From assembly GCA_023663635.1 (NCBI GenBank), contig JAMPHD010000015.1, positions 1-59,245 on the forward strand: 59,245 nucleotides of DNA. The letters are read 5' to 3'. This document shows, piece by piece, positions 16,640 through 26,798 of the stretch (positions are counted from its first letter, which is position 1; each line of letters starts with the position of its first letter). Both the position numbers and the translations under genes were made by a program. The notes beneath the pieces are model-generated. The model did no database searches and was not told the DNA's origin. It saw nothing but the letters and a program-made list of their open reading frames with translations. Source of the stretch: Acetatifactor muris (GTDB taxonomy: Bacteria; Bacillota; Clostridia; Lachnospirales; Lachnospiraceae).

Positions 16640-17713
16640 ATGGCGAAGGAGCAGGAAAAATATATAGCGTATGTCTCCACTTATACCCAGGGGGACAAAA
16701 ACGGGATCAAGATATATGACGTGGACATGGAGAAGGGGAGATTTCGCGAGAAGAGCAAAGTGCAGATCACCAATTCTTCCTATCTGACCATATCCCACAA
16801 CTGTCAATATCTGTATTCCATCACGGACTTCGGCGTGGAATCCTACCTGATCCTGCCGGACGGCAATCTGGAGCTGATCAATTTTGCTCCCATCAACGGT
16901 ATGAGGGGCTGCTATATCTCCACGGATTACACGGACCGTTATCTGTTCGTGGCGGGCTATCACGACGGCAAACTCACGGTGCTCAAATTAAATGAGGACG
17001 GCTCCGTGGGAGAGATCACCGACGAGGTGTTCCACAAGGGTCTGGGCAGCATCGCGGAGCGCAATTCGCGGCCGCATATCAACTGCGCCCGCATGACTCA
17101 TGACAACAAATATCTGTTGGTGGCGGACTCGGGTATGGATCATGTGAAAGTGTATCGTTTCAGCCCGGAGTGGGGCAAGGTGGATCTGGTGGATATCCTG
17201 CACAGCGAATTAAATTCCGAGCCCAGACATATCAAGATCTCACTGGACGGCAAATTCATCTATGTGGTGCATGAGTGGAGCTGCAGTATCGACGTGTATT
17301 CCTATGAGGACAATGACGGTACGCCGCGTTTTGAGAAGATCCAGACGGCGCTCACCGTGAAACCGGAAAAGGGCAGCACCAACGCGGCCAGCGCGCTGAG
17401 CTTTTCCAAGGACTACCGGTATCTGCTGTCCTCTAACGCGGGGGATAATTCCGTGGTGGTCTTTGCGGTGGACACGAAGACGGGGATGCTCACCCAAAAA
17501 TTCTGTCTGCCGGTGAGCGGGGAGTACCCCAAGGATGCGGAGTTCTTTCCCAACGGCAAATTTTTGGTCTCCTTAAATCATGAGAGCAATGACATGACGT
17601 TCTTCCATCTGAATCCGGAGGCCGGCAACATGATCATGAACGGGCCGCCCATCAGTGTGGATGTGCCCAACTGTATCGCGTTCCACAAGTTGGGCAGCAC
17701 CAGCAGAGCCTGA
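16640..17713 (+). CDS. lactonase-family seven-bladed beta-propeller (6-phosphogluconolactonase-like)
   Basis: 357 residues of the YbhE/Pgl-type lactonase family, here with repeating blade motifs such as KYLLVADSGMDHVKVYRF, PRHIKISLDGKFIYVVHEW, and YPKDAEFFPNGKFLVSLNHE. Some relatives hydrolyse 6-phosphogluconolactone in the pentose phosphate pathway, but substrate range varies. ATG 16640 follows GGGAGGAAGG; the ATG at 16622 precedes it. No pathway neighbours are present. Convergent with aroC. Confidence 0.82.
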   Translation: MAKEQEKYIAYVSTYTQGDKNGIKIYDVDMEKGRFREKSKVQITNSSYLTISHNCQYLYSITDFGVESYLILPDGNLELINFAPINGMRGCYISTDYTDRYLFVAGYHDGKLTVLKLNEDGSVGEITDEVFHKGLGSIAERNSRPHINCARMTHDNKYLLVADSGMDHVKVYRFSPEWGKVDLVDILHSELNSEPRHIKISLDGKFIYVVHEWSCSIDVYSYEDNDGTPRFEKIQTALTVKPEKGSTNAASALSFSKDYRYLLSSNAGDNSVVVFAVDTKTGMLTQKFCLPVSGEYPKDAEFFPNGKFLVSLNHESNDMTFFHLNPEAGNMIMNGPPISVDVPNCIAFHKLGSTSRA

Positions 17714-17749
17714 CGGGCAGGGCGCGGCGGCCAAAAGCCAAAAGACGTA

Positions 17750-17779
17750 AACAGGCGGTCGGCTCCCGCGCGGCCTGTT
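17750..17779. terminator. weak hairpin between convergent lactonase and aroC genes
   Basis: AACAGGC (17750-17756) and GCCTGTT (17773-17779) form a 7-base stem touching the aroC stop codon. There is no T-run on either strand, so termination is only possible. Confidence 0.25.
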
Positions 17780-18876
17780 CACCGATAGAAATCCACCAGA
17801 CGGTCCAGACGGGCGGACATATTGACCATCATGGCGTCCAACACGGTGATCGCGCTCATGCACTCCAAGACCACCACCGCGCGGGGCACGATGACGGGGT
17901 CATGTCGTCCTTGGATGGCCAGATCGATCTCTTCGCCGGAGCGGTTGACCGTCTGTTGAGTGAGATAGATGGAGGGAGTGGGCTTGACATAGGCGCGCAA
18001 TAGCAGGACATCGCCGTCGCTGATGCCGCCCAGAATGCCTCCCGCATGATTGGTGGACTTTATTACCCGGCCTTCCTCCATGCGAAAGGCATCGTTATTT
18101 TCACTGCCGCATCGCGCGGACACGGCGGCGCCGTCGCCAATCTCCACGGCTTTCACCGCGCCGATGGACATGACGGCCCTGGCCAGATTGGCATCCAATT
18201 TATCGAAGACGGGATCACCGATGCCCGCCGGGAGCCCCGTCACACGGCATTCCATACAGCCGCCCACGGAATCCCGGCGTTTTTTGGCGTCCTCCAACCA
18301 GGCCACGGCCTTTGCGTCCGCCGCCCGATCGGGCATGGCGGTGGGGGTGGTCAGGACCGCCTCCGCGTCAAAGGCGTTCAGGTCGGCCTCCACGGGGCCA
18401 ATGGAGCGGGTGTAGGCCTGCACGGTGATGCCCATGCAGGAGAGGATCTTGGCGGCGATGGCGCCGGCGGCCACACGCCCCACGGTTTCGCGGCCGGAGG
18501 AACGGCCGCCGCCCCGATAATCCCTAAAGCCGTATTTTTGGTCAAAGGTATAGTCCGCGTGTCCGGGGCGGTAACACTCGGCGATATTGCCATAATCCGC
18601 GGAGTGTTGGGAGGTGTTTCGCACCATCATGGAGATGGGAGCGCCGGTGGTCCGGCCCTCGAAGACTCCGGAGAGGATCTCCACCAGATCATCCTCCTTG
18701 CGCAGGGTGGTGACGCTGCCGGTGCCGGGCTTTCTGCGGTCCAGATAGCGTTGGATATCCTCCTCGCACAAGGGCAGTCCCGCGGGACAGCCGTCCACCA
18801 CCACGCCCAGCGCTTTCCCGTGGGATTCGCCCCAGGTGGTGATCCTGAATATGTTTCCGTATGATGAACCTGCCAT
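17779..18876 (-). CDS. aroC: chorismate synthase
   Basis: 365 residues. Converts EPSP to chorismate with reduced FMN, the last common step of aromatic amino-acid synthesis. Signatures are FRITTWGESHGKALG at the start, DDLVEILSGVFEGRTTGAPI, and YRPGHADYTFDQKYG with RGGGRSSGRETVGRVAAGAI. The frame is open to 19473, but the GGAGGAAC ribosome site and family alignment place the start at 18876. It stands alone, without other aro genes. Confidence 0.95.
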   Translation of the reverse strand: MAGSSYGNIFRITTWGESHGKALGVVVDGCPAGLPLCEEDIQRYLDRRKPGTGSVTTLRKEDDLVEILSGVFEGRTTGAPISMMVRNTSQHSADYGNIAECYRPGHADYTFDQKYGFRDYRGGGRSSGRETVGRVAAGAIAAKILSCMGITVQAYTRSIGPVEADLNAFDAEAVLTTPTAMPDRAADAKAVAWLEDAKKRRDSVGGCMECRVTGLPAGIGDPVFDKLDANLARAVMSIGAVKAVEIGDGAAVSARCGSENNDAFRMEEGRVIKSTNHAGGILGGISDGDVLLLRAYVKPTPSIYLTQQTVNRSGEEIDLAIQGRHDPVIVPRAVVVLECMSAITVLDAMMVNMSARLDRLVDFYR

Positions 18877-18999
18877 GACAGTTCCTCCTGTATTCTTTGT
18901 CGTATTTTGGGTCGCGTTTAATGCTGCAATGCAAGCGATCTGACTTAGATTATACATGAGCGGAGGAAAGATGTAAAGGAGCGGGGGAAGGAGAGATTT

Positions 19000-20040
19000 A
19001 TGATCCGTGCGTCGGATATCGTGAATAAGGCGACAGAATTGGGGTTTGACAAATGCGGGATCGTTCCGGTCGCGGACATGGCAGGGTATGGGGAGAAACT
19101 GGAGGAGCGGATACGCCGTTTTCCGGAGACGGAGAAGATATATGGAGACTTTCGCGCTTTTGCCCGTGTGAAAGAGGTTTATCCCCGGGCGGAGGCTGTG
19201 GTGATCTGTTCTTATTGGTACGGGAAATACCATATTCCGGAGAAACTGCAGGGACGTATCGCCAAGTACTATCTGACGGATGGAAGAAGGGAACCCGCGT
19301 CGGCGCCTTATCGGACCAGTGTTGCTTTTGAAAAATATCTTGTGGACGCGGGACTTTGGGTGAAGACGGACAGGGATTTCGGGATCACCGCCCTGCGCCA
19401 TGCGGCTATGCGGGCCGGCATCGGCATCATACGGAAGAATAACTTTTTCTATACGGAGAGGGGATCCTGGCAATATTTAGAGGCTTTTCTGATCGACAGA
19501 CCGTTTGAATATATCGCCGAAAACCACATTCGTCCCTGTGGGGAGAACTGTGATCTCTGCGCGGCGGCATGTCCCACGGGATCTCTGGAGGGGCCTTATA
19601 TGATGTGCAGAAATACCTGTGTCTCCTGTCTGACCACATGGGACGGTTGGGATCTGCGGAAGGAACCTCTGAGCGACAGGTTTGGAGAGTGGATGTACGG
19701 ATGTGACACCTGTCAGGATGTCTGTCCATACAATCGCAATGCGTGGAGTGACGAGGAGAAATTTCCGGGACTGGAGGAATTGGCGGAAACGTCAGGGCAT
19801 CCGGATCCGTATATTTCCATCGTCCGCGCGGATTATCGGTGGTTGGAGGCGGTTCTGCGGCCCAAACTCTGGTATATCCCCAAGGGGAAGGAATGGAGAT
19901 ACAAGACCAATGCGCTGAACGCCATGCTGAACAATTATCGGCCCGAATACCTTCCCGTTATCCGGGAGGCTTTGGGGGATGAGCGGGAGGAGGTCAGAGA
20001 GATGGCGGAGTATGTGTTGGGACAGATAGTGGGGGTGTAA
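19000..20040 (+). CDS. QueG-like epoxyqueuosine-reductase-family Fe-S protein
   Basis: 346 residues. Two clusters of Cys (CGENCDLCAAACPTGSL, and CVSC with CDTCQDVCPYNR) would bind two [4Fe-4S] clusters. An N-terminal corrinoid-binding-like region (LGFDKCGIVPVAD) and a HEAT-like tail are also present. QueG reduces epoxyqueuosine to queuosine in tRNA anticodons. This copy is diverged, so it may be a paralogue of different function. tgt, an earlier step of the pathway, lies 2.2 kb downstream. The ribosome site is AAGGAGAG. Confidence 0.75.
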   Translation: MIRASDIVNKATELGFDKCGIVPVADMAGYGEKLEERIRRFPETEKIYGDFRAFARVKEVYPRAEAVVICSYWYGKYHIPEKLQGRIAKYYLTDGRREPASAPYRTSVAFEKYLVDAGLWVKTDRDFGITALRHAAMRAGIGIIRKNNFFYTERGSWQYLEAFLIDRPFEYIAENHIRPCGENCDLCAAACPTGSLEGPYMMCRNTCVSCLTTWDGWDLRKEPLSDRFGEWMYGCDTCQDVCPYNRNAWSDEEKFPGLEELAETSGHPDPYISIVRADYRWLEAVLRPKLWYIPKGKEWRYKTNALNAMLNNYRPEYLPVIREALGDEREEVREMAEYVLGQIVGV

Positions 20041-20042
20041 GG

Positions 20043-20999
20043 ATGAAATATCAGGAAAACGCAAAGAAAATGGCAGCAAATAAAGTGACTGCAAATAAAA
20101 TGTTTGTGAAGATGGGAAGGCCGATCGCGGCGGTGGCGCTAGTGTGCGCGGCGGCGCTGTGGGCGGCATGCGGATCAGAGGACGCGGCGGAGATCAAGAG
20201 TGTGATGCCGGAAACGGGTGTGTCACGGGCGGAGAGCGCCATGCCGGAGACAGACGGTTCAAAGGCGGAAAACGTGATGCCGGAGACGGATGTGTCAAAG
20301 TCGGAAAGCGTGGTGCCGGAGTCAGGCGCGTCCCGTCCGGGATCGGATGTCGCGTCCGACAGCGGGGCGGCGTATCTGCGTGACTTCGGAATGCATCCGC
20401 TGTACGCGGAATTTCTGCGGGGAGAGCGAAAGGTCACGAGATTCTCGCCGACTCTCCATCTCATCATGGATTCCCTGGGGTATTTTGACGACAGGGAGTT
20501 CTATATGGAGTCCGCATATGATGAAGAGTATCATAAAATGTTTGCGTTTGCGGACGTGAACCGGGATGATGTCCCGGAGTTGGTCTTTAAAATGAATAGC
20601 TCGCCCACCGAGGTGATCTATCTGTTGGGGGTTGTAGAGGATGAGTTGGTCTGTTTTGACGTATTCGAGACGCACACAACGCATATGGCATTTTCAGTCT
20701 GTGACAACGGCATCGTCGGGTGGGGACAGAATTATGACGGCAATGAGGAAGTATACTACACTTACGGTGAGGACGGCAGCGCGCGGGAGTTGATTCATTT
20801 TCGCAAGGAGGCGGACACCTTCTCCGAACCGTATTCCGATGACTATGACTATTATTATGAGAACGGAGATGAAAATACAAGGCAGGATATTCGCGACCAT
20901 GAGGAGTATGAGAGCCTGTGCGCTCCCTATCGCGGAGAAGACCTTGAGTGGTATGACTGTGATGATTTTGCGGACACGCCGCAGTGGAAGGCTGAATAG
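20043..20999 (+). CDS. putative lipoprotein with tandem-repeat linker
   Basis: 318 residues; family not recognised. A hydrophobic segment near 26-42 ends in LWAAC, a lipobox with lipid Cys at 43. Residues 52-99 are four 12-residue repeats around MPETD/GxS, a flexible linker. The globular part contains FADVNRDDVPELVF, an Asp-rich calcium-loop-like motif seen in many Firmicute surface lipoproteins. Starts two bases after the QueG-like gene, so the two are likely cotranscribed. Internal Met codons at residues 20 and 24 are alternative starts. Confidence 0.72.
   Translation: MKYQENAKKMAANKVTANKMFVKMGRPIAAVALVCAAALWAACGSEDAAEIKSVMPETGVSRAESAMPETDGSKAENVMPETDVSKSESVVPESGASRPGSDVASDSGAAYLRDFGMHPLYAEFLRGERKVTRFSPTLHLIMDSLGYFDDREFYMESAYDEEYHKMFAFADVNRDDVPELVFKMNSSPTEVIYLLGVVEDELVCFDVFETHTTHMAFSVCDNGIVGWGQNYDGNEEVYYTYGEDGSARELIHFRKEADTFSEPYSDDYDYYYENGDENTRQDIRDHEEYESLCAPYRGEDLEWYDCDDFADTPQWKAE
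20196..20339 (+). repeat. four 36-base in-frame repeats
   Basis: Encodes four 12-residue units, KSVMPETGVSRA, ESAMPETDGSKA, ENVMPETDVSKS and ESVVPESGASRP, in the lipoprotein linker. Confidence 0.75.
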
Positions 21000-21072
21000 C
21001 GATCAGTAAAAGACGAATAAAAATCGTTAAAATCAATAAAATCAGAAAAAGGGTGCATTCTGCCTGAATCTG

Positions 21073-21081
21073 TGTTATGAT
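21073..21081 (+). promoter_or_regulatory. extended -10 promoter of the carboxypeptidase gene
   Basis: TGT-TATGAT at 21073-21081. A -35 at the right distance is poor (GTGCAT). A transcript starting near 21088 would exclude the first in-frame ATG at 21077. Confidence 0.4.
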
Positions 21082-21124
21082 AATATATATTATTATGTTT
21101 AACCATGAGAAGGCTCATAGACGG

Positions 21125-22192
21125 ATGAAGACTACACTGAGGGAGAAGATTAAAAAAAGACTGTTCCGGTTCGGCAGGAAAAACGGGTTTTGCAGGATAC
21201 TCGCTTTTCCGTTGCTGGTGTTTTTTACGCTCATTTTTCATGTGACAGACTATTGTCGGGGGAATCTCAAACGTTTCTCCATGTTGGTGGTGACTTTCTG
21301 CCTGTTTGCCACTTACTCCAGTTTCTCGTTTCCGCTGTTCATCTCGGGGAACGGCAGGGCCGTGGACTGGGATCTGGAGGATGCGGACAGCGATGTGGAG
21401 TTGGCTCCCGAGTCGGAGCTGAGGCTTGAAGATATGGAAATTTTGTCCGACACGGATGTGTTGGAGGAGTATGAGTTGGAGGAGTACGAGCATCCCCGTG
21501 AAATCAGCGATGAGGAGCGGTACGACACATCGGATATTCTGGCCTCTCTGGAGGGCAGGGGCAACAAGGCCAAGCCGGAGGCCCGGGACATACTGGATGC
21601 CTATGAGTCCGGAGAGCTTGTGTTTGACAGGGACGACTGGCGGTTGGTGCTTCTCAATAAGCAGCATTCGATCCCGGATGATTATACTTTTACACTGGGC
21701 AATATTGGCGTCGGCAAGAGATGTGACGAACGGATCCTGGACGACCTGGCGGACATGGTGCAGGCGGCCAAGGATGATGGCATCAATCTGGTGATCGTCT
21801 CTTCTTACAGGACACCTGAGCATCAGGTGGAGCTCTTTGAACGCAAGATCAGGATGTATATGAACGGAGGGCTGTCCTACATGGAGGCCTATCAGCTCTC
21901 CAGTCGGGTCGTCAATGTGCCCGGCAACAGCGAGCATGAGGTCGGGTTGGCTCTGGATATCGTCTGCGACACCTATACAAAACTGGAGGCGGAATTTGAG
22001 AACACGGATGCAGGCAAGTGGCTGGCGGAGAACAGTTGCCGTTTCGGCTTTATCCTGCGTTATCCCGAGGAGAAAGAGTATGTCACAGGCATCAGCTATG
22101 AGCCATGGCATTTCAGATATGTGGGCGTGGAGGCCGCCACGGTGATCACCGAACAGGGCATCACTCTGGAGGAACTGTGGGAAACGCTGTAG
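21125..22192 (+). CDS. VanY/DacY-type D-alanyl-D-alanine carboxypeptidase (peptidase M15B)
   Basis: 355 residues. One membrane helix at about residues 24-42 with another hydrophobic stretch near 57-72, an acidic linker, then the zinc peptidase domain at about 165-340. The domain carries SSYRTPEHQVELF, zinc ligands in SEHEVGLALD and EPWHFRYVG. It trims the terminal D-Ala of peptidoglycan stem peptides outside the cell. Upstream ATGs at 21077 and 21095 are unlikely given the promoter; GAGAAGG lies upstream of 21125. Start moderately certain. Confidence 0.88.
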   Translation: MKTTLREKIKKRLFRFGRKNGFCRILAFPLLVFFTLIFHVTDYCRGNLKRFSMLVVTFCLFATYSSFSFPLFISGNGRAVDWDLEDADSDVELAPESELRLEDMEILSDTDVLEEYELEEYEHPREISDEERYDTSDILASLEGRGNKAKPEARDILDAYESGELVFDRDDWRLVLLNKQHSIPDDYTFTLGNIGVGKRCDERILDDLADMVQAAKDDGINLVIVSSYRTPEHQVELFERKIRMYMNGGLSYMEAYQLSSRVVNVPGNSEHEVGLALDIVCDTYTKLEAEFENTDAGKWLAENSCRFGFILRYPEEKEYVTGISYEPWHFRYVGVEAATVITEQGITLEELWETL

Positions 22193-22262
22193 CGCTTGAG
22201 GGAAGGTTGACGGGATCGACAACCCCGCGTAAGCAACGGAGCAGTCAAGAGGTTGATATAGT

Positions 22263-23468
22263 ATGCAGGACACAATACAAAGTAATGCGGAGAACAGTCC
22301 GCGAGACATCAGCGCGCCCGGACGCTTTCGGGCGCGATATCGTCTGCTTGGGACGGAGGGCCGTGCCAAGCGGGGAGAGTTCATCACCGTACACGGCGTC
22401 ATTCAGACGCCTGTATTTATGAATGTGGGAACCGTGGCGGCCATCAAGGGCGCAGTCTCCACGGAGGATCTGGAGCGGATCGGCACACAGGTGCAGCTCT
22501 CCAACACCTATCACCTGCATGTGCGGCCGGGGGACGGGATCATCCGCCGGATGGGAGGACTCCACAGATTTATGTCATGGGACAGGCCCATTCTCACGGA
22601 TTCAGGCGGATTTCAGGTGTTCTCTCTGGCGGGACTCAGAAAGATCAAAGAGGAGGGAGTGTATTTTCACTCCCATATAGACGGCAGGAAAATCTTCATG
22701 GGACCGGAGGAGAGTATGCAGATTCAGTCCAATCTGGGCTCCACCATCGCCATGGCCTTTGACGAGTGTGCCCCCGCGAAGGCGGAGCGGGAGTATGTGC
22801 AGCGCTCGGTGGAGCGCACCACAAGATGGCTGGAGAGATGCGTGCATGAGATGCGCCGTCTCAATGAGGCTGAGGGGACGGTGAATCCCGATCAGCTTTT
22901 GTTCGGCATCAATCAGGGAGCGGTCTATGACGATATCCGAATTGAACACGCCAAGCGCATACGGGAACTCGATTTGGACGGCTATGCCATCGGCGGGCTT
23001 GCGGTGGGAGAGAGTCATGCGGAGATGTATCATGTGTTGGAGGAAGTGGTACCTTATCTGCCCCAGGATCGGCCCACCTATCTGATGGGGGTGGGAACGC
23101 CCGCCAATATTCTGGAGGCTGTGGAGCGCGGCGTGGATTTCTTCGACTGCGTGTACCCCACCAGAAACGGACGCCACGGGCATCTCTATACAAACTTCGG
23201 CAAGATCAATCTCTTCAACGCCAAATATGAGACGGACGACAGACCGGTGGAGGAGGGCTGCGGATGTCCCACATGCCAAAGGTATTCCAGAGCCTATATC
23301 AGACATCTTCTGAAGGCGAAGGAAATGTTGGGGATGCGTCTGTGCGTACTGCACAACCTGTATTTTTACAACACCATGATGCAGGAGATCAGGGACGCTC
23401 TGGACGCGGGAAATTATGCGGCGTATAAGAGGCGGAAACTGGAAGGAATGGGTATACCGGAATCATAA
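22263..23468 (+). CDS. tgt: tRNA-guanine transglycosylase (queuine/preQ1)
   Basis: 401 residues. Exchanges the wobble guanine of Asp, Asn, His and Tyr tRNAs for preQ1. Catalytic Asp in TDSGGFQVFSL, nucleophile Asp in FDCVYPTRNGRHG, and zinc ligands in CGCPTCQ plus VLHNLYFY. It sits directly before yajC, a common arrangement in bacteria. AAGAGG ribosome site. Confidence 0.96.
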   Translation: MQDTIQSNAENSPRDISAPGRFRARYRLLGTEGRAKRGEFITVHGVIQTPVFMNVGTVAAIKGAVSTEDLERIGTQVQLSNTYHLHVRPGDGIIRRMGGLHRFMSWDRPILTDSGGFQVFSLAGLRKIKEEGVYFHSHIDGRKIFMGPEESMQIQSNLGSTIAMAFDECAPAKAEREYVQRSVERTTRWLERCVHEMRRLNEAEGTVNPDQLLFGINQGAVYDDIRIEHAKRIRELDLDGYAIGGLAVGESHAEMYHVLEEVVPYLPQDRPTYLMGVGTPANILEAVERGVDFFDCVYPTRNGRHGHLYTNFGKINLFNAKYETDDRPVEEGCGCPTCQRYSRAYIRHLLKAKEMLGMRLCVLHNLYFYNTMMQEIRDALDAGNYAAYKRRKLEGMGIPES

Positions 23469-23494
23469 ATTTTTGTTAAATTTTGAAAAGGGGC

Positions 23495-23523
23495 TTGCCC
23501 CCTCCGGAAAATCTGTGTATTAT
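23495..23523 (+). promoter_or_regulatory. promoter of yajC
   Basis: TTGCCC, 17 bases, TATTAT at 23518-23523. It allows yajC expression independent of tgt. Confidence 0.45.
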
Positions 23524-23581
23524 TATGAAAGTGCTATAAAAAGAATGGTTTTGGGGCGCAAGGCGTCGGAATGGAGGAACA

Positions 23582-23917
23582 ATGGGTATTTTATTGAGTG
23601 GTGTCTCAGAGGCTGACGCGGCGGCTGCCGGCAGTTCCGCGGGAATGGGAGTGGTGATCCTTCTCTATGTGGCAGTCTTCGGATTAATGTACTTTTTCTT
23701 TATGAGACCGCAGAGGAAGGAGCAGAAGAAAGTGGCCGCGATGCTCGCCGCTCTGGAGGAGGGCGACTGCGTGCTGACCACGTCCGGGTTCTACGGGATC
23801 GTGATAAACATTGAGGACGACACGGTGATCGTGGAGTTCGGCAACAACAGGAACTGTCGCATTCCCATGGAGAAGTCGGCGATCAGCAGGGTTGAGAAAC
23901 CGGATGCGCAGGGCTAG
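23582..23917 (+). CDS. yajC: preprotein translocase subunit YajC
   Basis: 111 residues. One membrane helix (VVILLYVAVFGLMYFFFM) followed by the family signature RPQRKEQKK and a small basic/acidic cytoplasmic domain. Accessory of the SecDF part of the Sec translocon. GGAGGAA precedes the start. The secDF genes are not in the window. Confidence 0.93.
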   Translation: MGILLSGVSEADAAAAGSSAGMGVVILLYVAVFGLMYFFFMRPQRKEQKKVAAMLAALEEGDCVLTTSGFYGIVINIEDDTVIVEFGNNRNCRIPMEKSAISRVEKPDAQG

Positions 23918-23998
23918 GATAATTTTTCATTAATTCCAAAAATATCTTGAACAGGAGAGCAGTCCGGGAGGATTGCTCTTTGTATAGGAGGTATCGAC

Positions 23999-25084
23999 AT
24001 GGATCTGAATATTACCTGTATCCCCGGAGACGGAATCGGTCCGGAGATCGTGGCGGAAGCCAAAAAGGTACTGGAGAAGGTGGCTGCGCTCTACGGACAC
24101 CGGATGAATTTTACGGATATTCTGATGGGAGGCGCGTCCATCGATGTGCATGGCGTACCGCTGACGGAGGAGGCCATCGCCACCGCCAAGTCTGCGGACG
24201 CGGTGCTGATGGGTTCCATCGGGGGCAACACTTCCACATCGCCCTGGTACAAACTGCCCCCCAATCTGCGCCCCGAGGCGGGACTTCTGGCGATCCGGAA
24301 AGCTCTGAACCTGTTTGCCAATCTGCGTCCGGCAGTGCTCTATGAGGAGCTTGCCGCCGCCTGTCCCCTGAAGGAGGAGATCAGCGCCGCGGGATTTGAT
24401 ATCATGATCATGAGGGAGCTCACCGGCGGTCTGTATTTTGGGGAGAGAAGGACGGTGGAGGAGAACGGCGTGCGCAAGGCCATCGACACCCTGACCTACG
24501 ATGAAAATGAGATCCGGCGCATTGCCGTCAAGGGCTTTGACATCGCCATGAAAAGGCGAAAAAAAGTGACTAGTGTGGACAAGGCCAATGTGTTGGACTC
24601 CTCCAGACTTTGGAGGAAAGTGGTGGAGGAAGTGGCGGCGGACTACCCCGAGGTGACTCTGGAACATATGCTCGTGGATAATTGCGCCATGCAGCTTGTG
24701 AGAGATCCGGCGCAGTTTGACGTGATCCTCACGGAGAATATGTTCGGCGATATTCTGTCCGACGAGGCCAGTATGGTGACCGGTTCCATCGGTATGTTGG
24801 CCAGCGCCAGTCTGAATGACAGCAAATTCGGACTGTACGAGCCCAGTCACGGGTCGGCTCCCGACATTGCGGGCATGGACATCGCGAATCCCATCGCCAC
24901 GGTTTTGAGCGCGGCCATGATGCTGCGATACAGCTTTGATCTGGACAGGGAGGCGGATGCCATCGAAAGCGCCGTGCAGCAGGTGCTGCGGGACGGCTAT
25001 CGCACCGGAGATATCATGTCGGAGGGCTGTACGAAGGTCGGCTGCTCCAAGATGGGAGATCTTCTGGCGGAGAGGATCCGCTGA
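23999..25084 (+). CDS. leuB: 3-isopropylmalate dehydrogenase
   Basis: 361 residues. Oxidatively decarboxylates 3-isopropylmalate in leucine synthesis using NAD. Motifs: [15 protein letters not shown], substrate loop GGLYFGERR, metal-binding [19 protein letters not shown] and [18 protein letters not shown] ribosome site. leuA, leuC and leuD are absent from the window. It begins a leuB-ilvD-ilvB cluster. The 81-base leader has an AGAGCA/TGCTCT hairpin (about 23956-23981). Confidence 0.95.
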   Translation: MDLNITCIPGDGIGPEIVAEAKKVLEKVAALYGHRMNFTDILMGGASIDVHGVPLTEEAIATAKSADAVLMGSIGGNTSTSPWYKLPPNLRPEAGLLAIRKALNLFANLRPAVLYEELAAACPLKEEISAAGFDIMIMRELTGGLYFGERRTVEENGVRKAIDTLTYDENEIRRIAVKGFDIAMKRRKKVTSVDKANVLDSSRLWRKVVEEVAADYPEVTLEHMLVDNCAMQLVRDPAQFDVILTENMFGDILSDEASMVTGSIGMLASASLNDSKFGLYEPSHGSAPDIAGMDIANPIATVLSAAMMLRYSFDLDREADAIESAVQQVLRDGYRTGDIMSEGCTKVGCSKMGDLLAERIR

Positions 25085-25120
25085 TATCATACAGAAAAAT
25101 GTGAAAGGAAGGATACCGGG

Positions 25121-26794
25121 ATGAGAAGTGATTCGGTAAAGGTTGGAAATGCGCAGGCGCCTCACCGCAGCCTGTTTAACGCGCTGGGATATACGGAGGA
25201 GGAGCGCCGCCGTCCCATGATCGGCATTGTGAGCTCCTACAATGAGATCGTGCCGGGACATATGAATCTGGACAAGATCGTGGAGGCCGTGAAGATGGGT
25301 GTGGCCATGGCCGGCGGCATGCCCGTGGTGTTCCCGGCCATCGCCGTGTGTGACGGCATAGCCATGGGACATATCGGCATGAAGTATTCACTGGTGACAA
25401 GAGATCTGATCGCGGACAGCACGGAATGCATGGCGCTGGCGCACGGTTTTGACGGCTTGGTGTGCGTGCCCAACTGTGACAAGAATGTGCCCGGTCTGCT
25501 GATGGCCGCCGCGCGTCTGAATATCCCCACGGTGTTTGTGTCCGGAGGCCCCATGTTGGCAGGGCGCGTAAAAGGGCAGAAGAGAAGCCTCTCCTCCATG
25601 TTCGAGGCCGTGGGCAGCGTGGCTGCCGGCACCATGACGCAGGAAGAGTTGTGCGAGTTTGAGGAAAAGGTTTGTCCCACCTGCGGTTCCTGTTCCGGAA
25701 TGTATACGGCGAATTCCATGAACTGTCTCACGGAGGCCATCGGCATGGGGCTCAAGGGCAACGGCACCATTCCCGCGGTGTACTCCGAGAGGATCCGTCT
25801 GGCCAAACATGCCGGAATGAAGGTGATGGAACTGGTGGAGAAGGATATCAAACCCCGCGACATCATGACGGAGGACGCCTTCATGAACGCGCTGACCGTG
25901 GATATGGCTCTGGGATGTTCCACCAACTCCATGCTGCATCTCCCCGCGATCGCCAGGGAGGCCGGCGTGGAATTGAATCTCGATATCGCCAACGAGCTCT
26001 CCGCCAAGACCCCGAATCTGTGTCATCTGGCACCCGCAGGTCCCACCTACATAGAGGATCTGAACGAGGCCGGCGGCGTGTACGCGGTGATGAACGAGCT
26101 CACCAAGAAGAATCTTCTGCATTTGGACTGCATGACCGTAAACGGCACTACCATCGGTGAAAATATCAAAAATTGCGTCAACAAGGATCCGGAGGTCATA
26201 AGACCCGTGGAGAATCCCTATTCCGAGACCGGCGGGATCGCCGTCTTAAAGGGAAATCTCGCGCCCGACAGCGGTGTGGTAAAGCGCTCCGCCGTGGCGC
26301 CCGAGATGATGGTCCACGAGGGACCGGCGCGCGTGTTTGACTGCGAGGAGGATGCCATCGATGCCATCAAGGGCGGCAGGATCGTGGCCGGCGATGTGGT
26401 GGTCATCCGCTATGAGGGCCCCAAGGGAGGTCCCGGCATGAGAGAGATGCTCAATCCCACCTCCGCCATCGCGGGCATGGGACTGGGTTCTTCCGTGGCG
26501 CTGATCACGGACGGACGTTTCTCAGGCGCGTCCCGCGGCGCGTCCATCGGGCATGTGTCCCCGGAGGCGGCAGTGGGCGGCCCCATCGCGTTGGTGGAGG
26601 AGGGAGATATCATCCGCATTGATATCCCCGCCAACAAATTGGATGTGCTGATCTCCGATGAGGAGATGGCAGACCGCCGCGCGAAGTGGCAGCCGAGAGA
26701 GCCCAAGGTGACCACGGGATATCTCTCCAGATACCGCGAACTGGTGACCAGCGGCAACAGGGGCGCGGTGTTGGAAATCCCCGGGAGGAGGTAA
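25121..26794 (+). CDS. ilvD: dihydroxy-acid dehydratase
   Basis: 557 residues. Dehydrates dihydroxy acids to the keto acids of valine and isoleucine. Fe-S ligands in [10 protein letters not shown] and [19 protein letters not shown], and C-terminal [18 protein letters not shown]. Ribosome site AAAGGAAGG. Follows leuB by 36 bases and precedes ilvB by four. Confidence 0.96.
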   Translation: MRSDSVKVGNAQAPHRSLFNALGYTEEERRRPMIGIVSSYNEIVPGHMNLDKIVEAVKMGVAMAGGMPVVFPAIAVCDGIAMGHIGMKYSLVTRDLIADSTECMALAHGFDGLVCVPNCDKNVPGLLMAAARLNIPTVFVSGGPMLAGRVKGQKRSLSSMFEAVGSVAAGTMTQEELCEFEEKVCPTCGSCSGMYTANSMNCLTEAIGMGLKGNGTIPAVYSERIRLAKHAGMKVMELVEKDIKPRDIMTEDAFMNALTVDMALGCSTNSMLHLPAIAREAGVELNLDIANELSAKTPNLCHLAPAGPTYIEDLNEAGGVYAVMNELTKKNLLHLDCMTVNGTTIGENIKNCVNKDPEVIRPVENPYSETGGIAVLKGNLAPDSGVVKRSAVAPEMMVHEGPARVFDCEEDAIDAIKGGRIVAGDVVVIRYEGPKGGPGMREMLNPTSAIAGMGLGSSVALITDGRFSGASRGASIGHVSPEAAVGGPIALVEEGDIIRIDIPANKLDVLISDEEMADRRAKWQPREPKVTTGYLSRYRELVTSGNRGAVLEIPGRR

Positions 26795-26798
26795 GATC

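Noticed and set aside
20927..22402. 491-residue minus-strand frame across the VanY-like gene
   Set aside because: Spans three real forward features and has no recognisable domain.
23490..23501. GGGGC-TT-GCCCC as terminator after tgt
   Set aside because: Loop of two bases and no T-run; it overlaps the -35 of the yajC promoter.
23918..23998. T-box riboswitch before leuB
   Set aside because: Leader is about 80 bases, without the T-box sequence or antiterminator.
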